Source: Eubacterium sp. (GTDB taxonomy: Bacteria; Bacillota; Clostridia; Oscillospirales; Acutalibacteraceae). From it: DNA of 24,985 bases. Shown one piece after another: positions 21,608-24,985 of the stretch. The position numbers and the translations under genes are program-made. Position 1 is the stretch's first letter. The number at the start of each line of letters is the position of its first letter. The notes beneath the pieces were generated by a model. The model was not told the origin of the DNA. It saw only the letters and a program-made list of their open reading frames with translations, and did no database searches. The stretch is from contig JAIDLO010000121.1 of NCBI GenBank assembly GCA_029050995.1, positions 1 to 24,985 on the forward strand, in the 5' to 3' direction.

Positions 21608-22335
21608 TAGAATTAAAGGATGTTGAATTCAAGGTTGAGTCCGCAAAGGGCGAGCTTGAAATCATAGACAAAATCAATCTTAAAATAGAAAGCGGAAAGT
21701 TTATCGTTATAACCGGTCCGAACGGCGGCGGTAAATCAACGCTTGCAAAGCTTATTATGGGCATTGAAAAACCAACGGGCGGTCAGATTCTTTTTGACGG
21801 CGTTGATATTACGGATATGCCGATTAACGAAAGAGCAAAGCTTGGTATCGGCTATGGCTTCCAGACGCCGCCGAGATTTAAAGGCCTTACTGTCCGCAAG
21901 CTGTTGAGCCTTGCGCACGGCAGTGAGCTTCCGAGCGATGAATGCTCTGCTTATTTAACAAGTGTTGGACTTTGCTCTGCCGATTATCTGAATCGTGAGG
22001 TAGACAGTTCACTCTCAGGCGGAGAGGTTAAAAGAATTGAAATTGCTTCTCTTATGGCAAGAAATCTTAAGCTTGCAATTTATGATGAGCCTGAAGCAGG
22101 CATAGACCTCTGGAGCTTTGCTAAGCTTGTTGAAAGCTTCAAAATGATTTCTAAAAACCGCCACGAAAGTGTACTGATTATAAGTCATCAGGAAAGAATT
22201 ATGCAGCTTGCTGATGAAATCGTCATTATTGCAAACGGCAAAATTGCAAAGCAGGGTGCAAAGGATGAAATCTTTCCTGAGCTCTTAAAACAGCTTGGAA
22301 ATGAAAGCAGCTGTGCTTTCAGAAAGGAGGGATAA
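21604..22335 (+). CDS. sufC: SufC-like ABC ATPase (Fe-S cluster assembly)
   Basis: 243 residues. Walker A is GPNGGGKST at 38-46, the Q-loop is GFQTPPRFKG, the signature LSGGEVKRIEIASLMARN, Walker B LAIYDEPEAGIDLW, and the switch IISHQERI. The KR after LSGGE and the DEPEAGID form are characteristic of SufC-type ATPases and differ from membrane transporters; there is no permease nearby. SufC powers the SufBC(D) scaffold on which Fe-S clusters are built in the cytoplasm. ATG 21604 overlaps the metH stop (ATGA), with AAAGGAG inside metH. It forms a two-gene pair with the SufB-like gene; no sufS, sufU or sufD is seen. Confidence 0.9.
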   Translation: MIELKDVEFKVESAKGELEIIDKINLKIESGKFIVITGPNGGGKSTLAKLIMGIEKPTGGQILFDGVDITDMPINERAKLGIGYGFQTPPRFKGLTVRKLLSLAHGSELPSDECSAYLTSVGLCSADYLNREVDSSLSGGEVKRIEIASLMARNLKLAIYDEPEAGIDLWSFAKLVESFKMISKNRHESVLIISHQERIMQLADEIVIIANGKIAKQGAKDEIFPELLKQLGNESSCAFRKEG

Positions 22336-22338
22336 GCC

Positions 22339-23256
22339 ATGCTTAAAATTGATTCGGAAATGCTGAAAACAATCGCCGATCTCCACGAGATTCCGAGCGG
22401 TGCATATAATATTAGAAAAAATGGCTCTGCTATGGGCAGAAGGAGTACAGAGCATATTGAAATTATCCCAAAGGAAGATAAGCCGGGTATTGATATTAAA
22501 ATCGCGCCGAATACAAAAAATGAAAGCGTTCATATTCCCGTTATCCTTTCGGAAAGCGGAATGACGGATGTTGTTTACAATGATTTTTATATCGGCGAAA
22601 ACAGCGATGTTGTTATTGTTGCAGGCTGCGGCATTCATAATGCGGGTAGCGAAAAAAGCCAGCATGATGGTATTCATACCTTCTATGTAGGCAAAGGTGC
22701 AAAGGTTAAATATGTTGAAAAGCATTACGGCGAGGGCGAGGGAACAGGTGCAAGAATTTTAAATCCTGTTACTGTTGTGAATCTTGATGAAAATGCTTCT
22801 GCTGAAATGGAAATGGTGCAGATTAAGGGCGTTGATTCAACGAAAAGAGATACTACTGCAAATCTTGAAAAGGGCGCAAAGCTTACGATTACCGAAAGAT
22901 TGATGACACACGGCAAGCAGTTTGCAGAATCAAATGTTGAAATCAATATGAACGGCGATGAATCTGTTTGCCAGATTGTCAGCCGAAGCGTTGGTAAAAA
23001 TGATTCTGTTCAGGTTTTCCACCCGAAGGTTATCGGAAACTGCGCATGCCGTGCGCATGTTCAGTGTGATTCCATTATTATGGATAACGCAAAAATTGCT
23101 TCTATTCCCGAAATTGATGCTGCAAGCGCAGATGCCCAGCTTGTTCACGAAGCCGCAATCGGTAAAATCAATTCCGATCAGCTTTTAAAGCTTATGACAT
23201 TCGGTATGGATGAAGAAGAAGCAGAAGAGGTTATTGTTCAGGGCTTCTTAAAGTAA
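22339..23256 (+). CDS. Short SufB/SufD-family scaffold protein
   Basis: 305 residues, shorter than SufB (about 470) or SufD (about 420), but containing the complete beta-helix core. The C-terminal signature is present: HVQCDSIIM with C243, the equivalent of E. coli SufB C405; IPEIDAASADAQLVHEA with H270-E271; then GKINSDQLLKLMTFGMDEEEAEEVIVQGFL, whose pieces match the SufB/D end motif. It lies three bases after sufC with GGAGG inside sufC. A short SufB plus SufC without other genes resembles the minimal SmsCB-type systems described in archaea and anaerobic bacteria. It probably forms an Fe-S scaffold with the ATPase. Operon end: strong terminator. Confidence 0.88.
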   Translation: MLKIDSEMLKTIADLHEIPSGAYNIRKNGSAMGRRSTEHIEIIPKEDKPGIDIKIAPNTKNESVHIPVILSESGMTDVVYNDFYIGENSDVVIVAGCGIHNAGSEKSQHDGIHTFYVGKGAKVKYVEKHYGEGEGTGARILNPVTVVNLDENASAEMEMVQIKGVDSTKRDTTANLEKGAKLTITERLMTHGKQFAESNVEINMNGDESVCQIVSRSVGKNDSVQVFHPKVIGNCACRAHVQCDSIIMDNAKIASIPEIDAASADAQLVHEAAIGKINSDQLLKLMTFGMDEEEAEEVIVQGFLK

Positions 23257-23266
23257 ATATAAATGT

Positions 23267-23302
23267 AAAAAAGGAAGAGCAAAAAACGCTCTTCCTTTTT
23301 TT
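23267..23302. terminator. Terminator of the metF-sufB operon
   Basis: 14-bp stem (23267-23280 with 23288-23301, GGAAGAGC core) around AAAAAAC with a T-run. It also overlaps the stop codon of the convergent minus-strand gene and could serve it in the opposite direction. Confidence 0.9.
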
Positions 23303-24985
23303 ATTTTTCTTCTAACGCTGTTAAGAATTCTAACGGTGCTCGCATATCGTTTTCATCAATCAGGTAGTCAGCTATTCTATCTGAAATTTCTTCTTTCTGC
23401 TCTGAAGCAAAAAAGTTTTTAAGAAGTGATATCATCTTTTTTTCTTCATTTGATGCATTGTTTTCCAAACTGTTTAAATAATCATCATCCGTTTCTTCGT
23501 CATAATAAGCACATACAAGATTATAAAAAAGGAATTTATTTACATCTATTTTTGATTCAAATGAACGCCGTTCAATATCAAATTTTGAATTTGTAAAAAG
23601 ATAATCATCATATGTTTTTATTCCGGAATACTCCGGTAAAGGCATATGTGGCAGAATAAATATCTTTTTTATATTTCGGTTATCTTTTATAAATGTTTTA
23701 AAATGTTCATTTAATTGTTCAGGCTTATAGGTTTTTGAAAAATAAGGATAGATTATGGTTGTATCATCAATTTTTTCTGTTTTATAATTACCGCTTAGCA
23801 ATATGATTGATTTTGCATAGCCTTTAAATTTATTTTTTTCTGTTTCTTCTAAATTGCAGTATACGGTTTTTGAAGAACTGAATTCAACATTGAAAGCAGT
23901 ATTATAGGGTAATGAATGATCAAAAAAGCCATAATAGCTATCAAATGTTTTATGAAATCCGGGAATAGGATAATATGCGAAATTGGACGGCAAAAGAACA
24001 CCTGCGTAGCTGCTGTAATATTTAGTTGAGCCGCCGGAATATTTAATGTTTAAATATTCTGTGTCGCTATTGCCGCTGTCAATTGTTAAATAATCATATT
24101 CCTGTGTAAAATCAAGTTTTGAACCGTTCTGGTTTGTTACTTCAGAGACCTTGTATTTATTATAAAGCGTAAACTTGTATTTCTGCAGGTTCTTGTTGTC
24201 TACATATATTTTAGCGTCTGCTTTCAGATTCAGAAAGGCAGAAAAATGCAAATCATATTTTACAACACGAAAAGCGTCTTTTTCTTCCTTCTGACAATCT
24301 TCATAAAACTGATAGTATAAATCATCATGCATAATTCCGGATGGGCTCTGGCTCGCCTTGTAAAAAGAGATCGGAACAAAATATCCGAATGATAAACATA
24401 TGCAAAGAATGAAGCATAATGTGCCTTTTTTTATCTTTTCCTTTTTTGATCTGCCATTCATAACAACAAATACAAGAATGGAAAGAACTATGTAAAACAA
24501 AAGCAGAGATATTTTGTTTATGTCAAAAACGACTCCGGTTTGTTCATTTGGTGTCCAGCGGATAGAGTAAGGTACTAAGCAAAAAATCTCAAGAATTTTA
24601 CTGAAATCTATACCGCTGTATTCAAAAATATGCATTGCTGCAGTTTGGGTTAATTCTATTTCCGATACTAAAAGAACAACCATTAACAAATAGACAATAT
24701 ATTTTTTTCTTATAAATGAAAGTGATAAGCCAATGAAAACGCTTGTAATTAAGCCCAAAGTAAAATAGCACAGCAGGCTTGTAACAGTATTAAACAGCAA
24801 GGAAAAAGAGAATTGAGAATTTGCAATGATATATATAATATTAATCAAAATTGCTTCAGCAGTCAGAAAAGCTATAAAACATAAGAGTATTAGTAATTCC
24901 GTTTTCTGAACAGAGCTGATACTTTTATTATATAAAACAATAGATTCCTTATATGAACTGATTTTTGAAAAGCATACATATGAAA
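23301..24985 (-). CDS. Partial membrane protein, possibly ABC-2 permease with M1-peptidase-like region
   Basis: The reading frame is open from the stop at 23301 to the window edge with no stop, so the N-terminus is missing; the first start-like codon (TTG 24848) is not a real start because the frame continues hydrophobic upstream (LLILLCFIAFL at about 24897-24865). At least four membrane segments follow, then after YFVPISFYK a beta-rich region of about 300 residues (from FRVVKYDLHFSAFLNL through LNIKYSGGS to LPSNFAYYPIPGF). That sequence pattern and the alternation resemble the N-terminal domain of M1 aminopeptidases seen in ABC-permease/M1 fusions. No HExxH zinc motif is present, so it would not be a peptidase. 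The assignment is an inference; only the membrane-plus-extracytoplasmic architecture is secure. Confidence 0.6.
   Translation of the reverse strand, partial: SYVCFSKISSYKESIVLYNKSISSVQKTELLILLCFIAFLTAEAILINIIYIIANSQFSFSLLFNTVTSLLCYFTLGLITSVFIGLSLSFIRKKYIVYLLMVVLLVSEIELTQTAAMHIFEYSGIDFSKILEIFCLVPYSIRWTPNEQTGVVFDINKISLLLFYIVLSILVFVVMNGRSKKEKIKKGTLCFILCICLSFGYFVPISFYKASQSPSGIMHDDLYYQFYEDCQKEEKDAFRVVKYDLHFSAFLNLKADAKIYVDNKNLQKYKFTLYNKYKVSEVTNQNGSKLDFTQEYDYLTIDSGNSDTEYLNIKYSGGSTKYYSSYAGVLLPSNFAYYPIPGFHKTFDSYYGFFDHSLPYNTAFNVEFSSSKTVYCNLEETEKNKFKGYAKSIILLSGNYKTEKIDDTTIIYPYFSKTYKPEQLNEHFKTFIKDNRNIKKIFILPHMPLPEYSGIKTYDDYLFTNSKFDIERRSFESKIDVNKFLFYNLVCAYYDEETDDDYLNSLENNASNEEKKMISLLKNFFASEQKEEISDRIADYLIDENDMRAPLEFLTALEEK

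Noticed and set aside
1..24985. CRISPR array or prophage
   Set aside because: No regularly spaced direct repeats, cas genes, integrase or phage structural genes are visible. The repeated sequences are REP-type palindromes at irregular spacing.

Overview
The window looks like chromosomal DNA of a low-to-mid GC gut-type Clostridia, probably Oscillospirales/Ruminococcaceae. This is inferred from the class II (Firmicutes-type) GalT, strong AGGAGG ribosome sites, cobalamin-dependent methionine synthesis with a detached reactivation domain, zinc-ribbon membrane proteins, and a small Cys-containing protein of a type common in that group. No phage, plasmid or CRISPR region is visible. The mobile component consists of REP-type palindromes plus one REP-associated tyrosine transposase (RAYT).

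Layout. 39-1529: galT, ended by a strong terminator. 1573-2058: a RAYT transposase whose coding sequence contains two identical, inverted 28-bp REP elements. 2078-5786 (minus): ABC ATPase, FtsX-type permease and a YhcH/NanQ-type protein in one tight operon. 5843-7684 (minus): a large membrane protein of unknown function, separated from the ABC operon by a terminator. 7853-9813 (plus): two zinc-ribbon membrane proteins flanking a Cys-rich C_GCAxxG_C_C-type protein. 9909-10564 (minus): a four-helix-bundle protein, a 170-bp branched palindrome and tRNA-Arg(ACG). 10633-13616: a divergent metal-resistance locus made of an ArsR/AraC fusion regulator, a free-standing HMA metallochaperone and a ZntA/CadA-type P-ATPase, with overlapping promoters and one 26-bp operator. 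13670-16300 (minus): an XRE regulator, then GNAT, Nudix, Nudix and HIT genes with REP elements between and around them. 16476-17319 (minus): rpsI and rplM with their own promoter. 17498-17577: a REP pair. 17586-17795: a small ORF that may start at ATA. 17877-23256 (plus): metF, a MetH reactivation-domain protein, metH, sufC-like and sufB-like genes in one overlapping operon ending in a strong terminator. 23301-24985 (minus): a membrane protein running off the window edge, possibly an ABC-2 permease with an M1-peptidase-like extracellular region.

How parts work together. MetF makes 5-methyl-tetrahydrofolate, MetH uses it to methylate homocysteine, and the separate activation protein probably re-methylates oxidised cobalamin. 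The two-gene SufC/SufB pair resembles minimal Fe-S scaffold systems and is translationally coupled to the methionine genes. In the metal locus the regulator probably represses itself and the HMA/ATPase exporter from one operator. At least eight REP-type hairpins sit in or beside genes. All begin with GTAG followed by a G run but have different stem sequences. The three features most worth following are the RAYT with REPs inside its reading frame, the metF-metH-sufCB operon, and the ArsR/AraC fusion with its shared promoter region.
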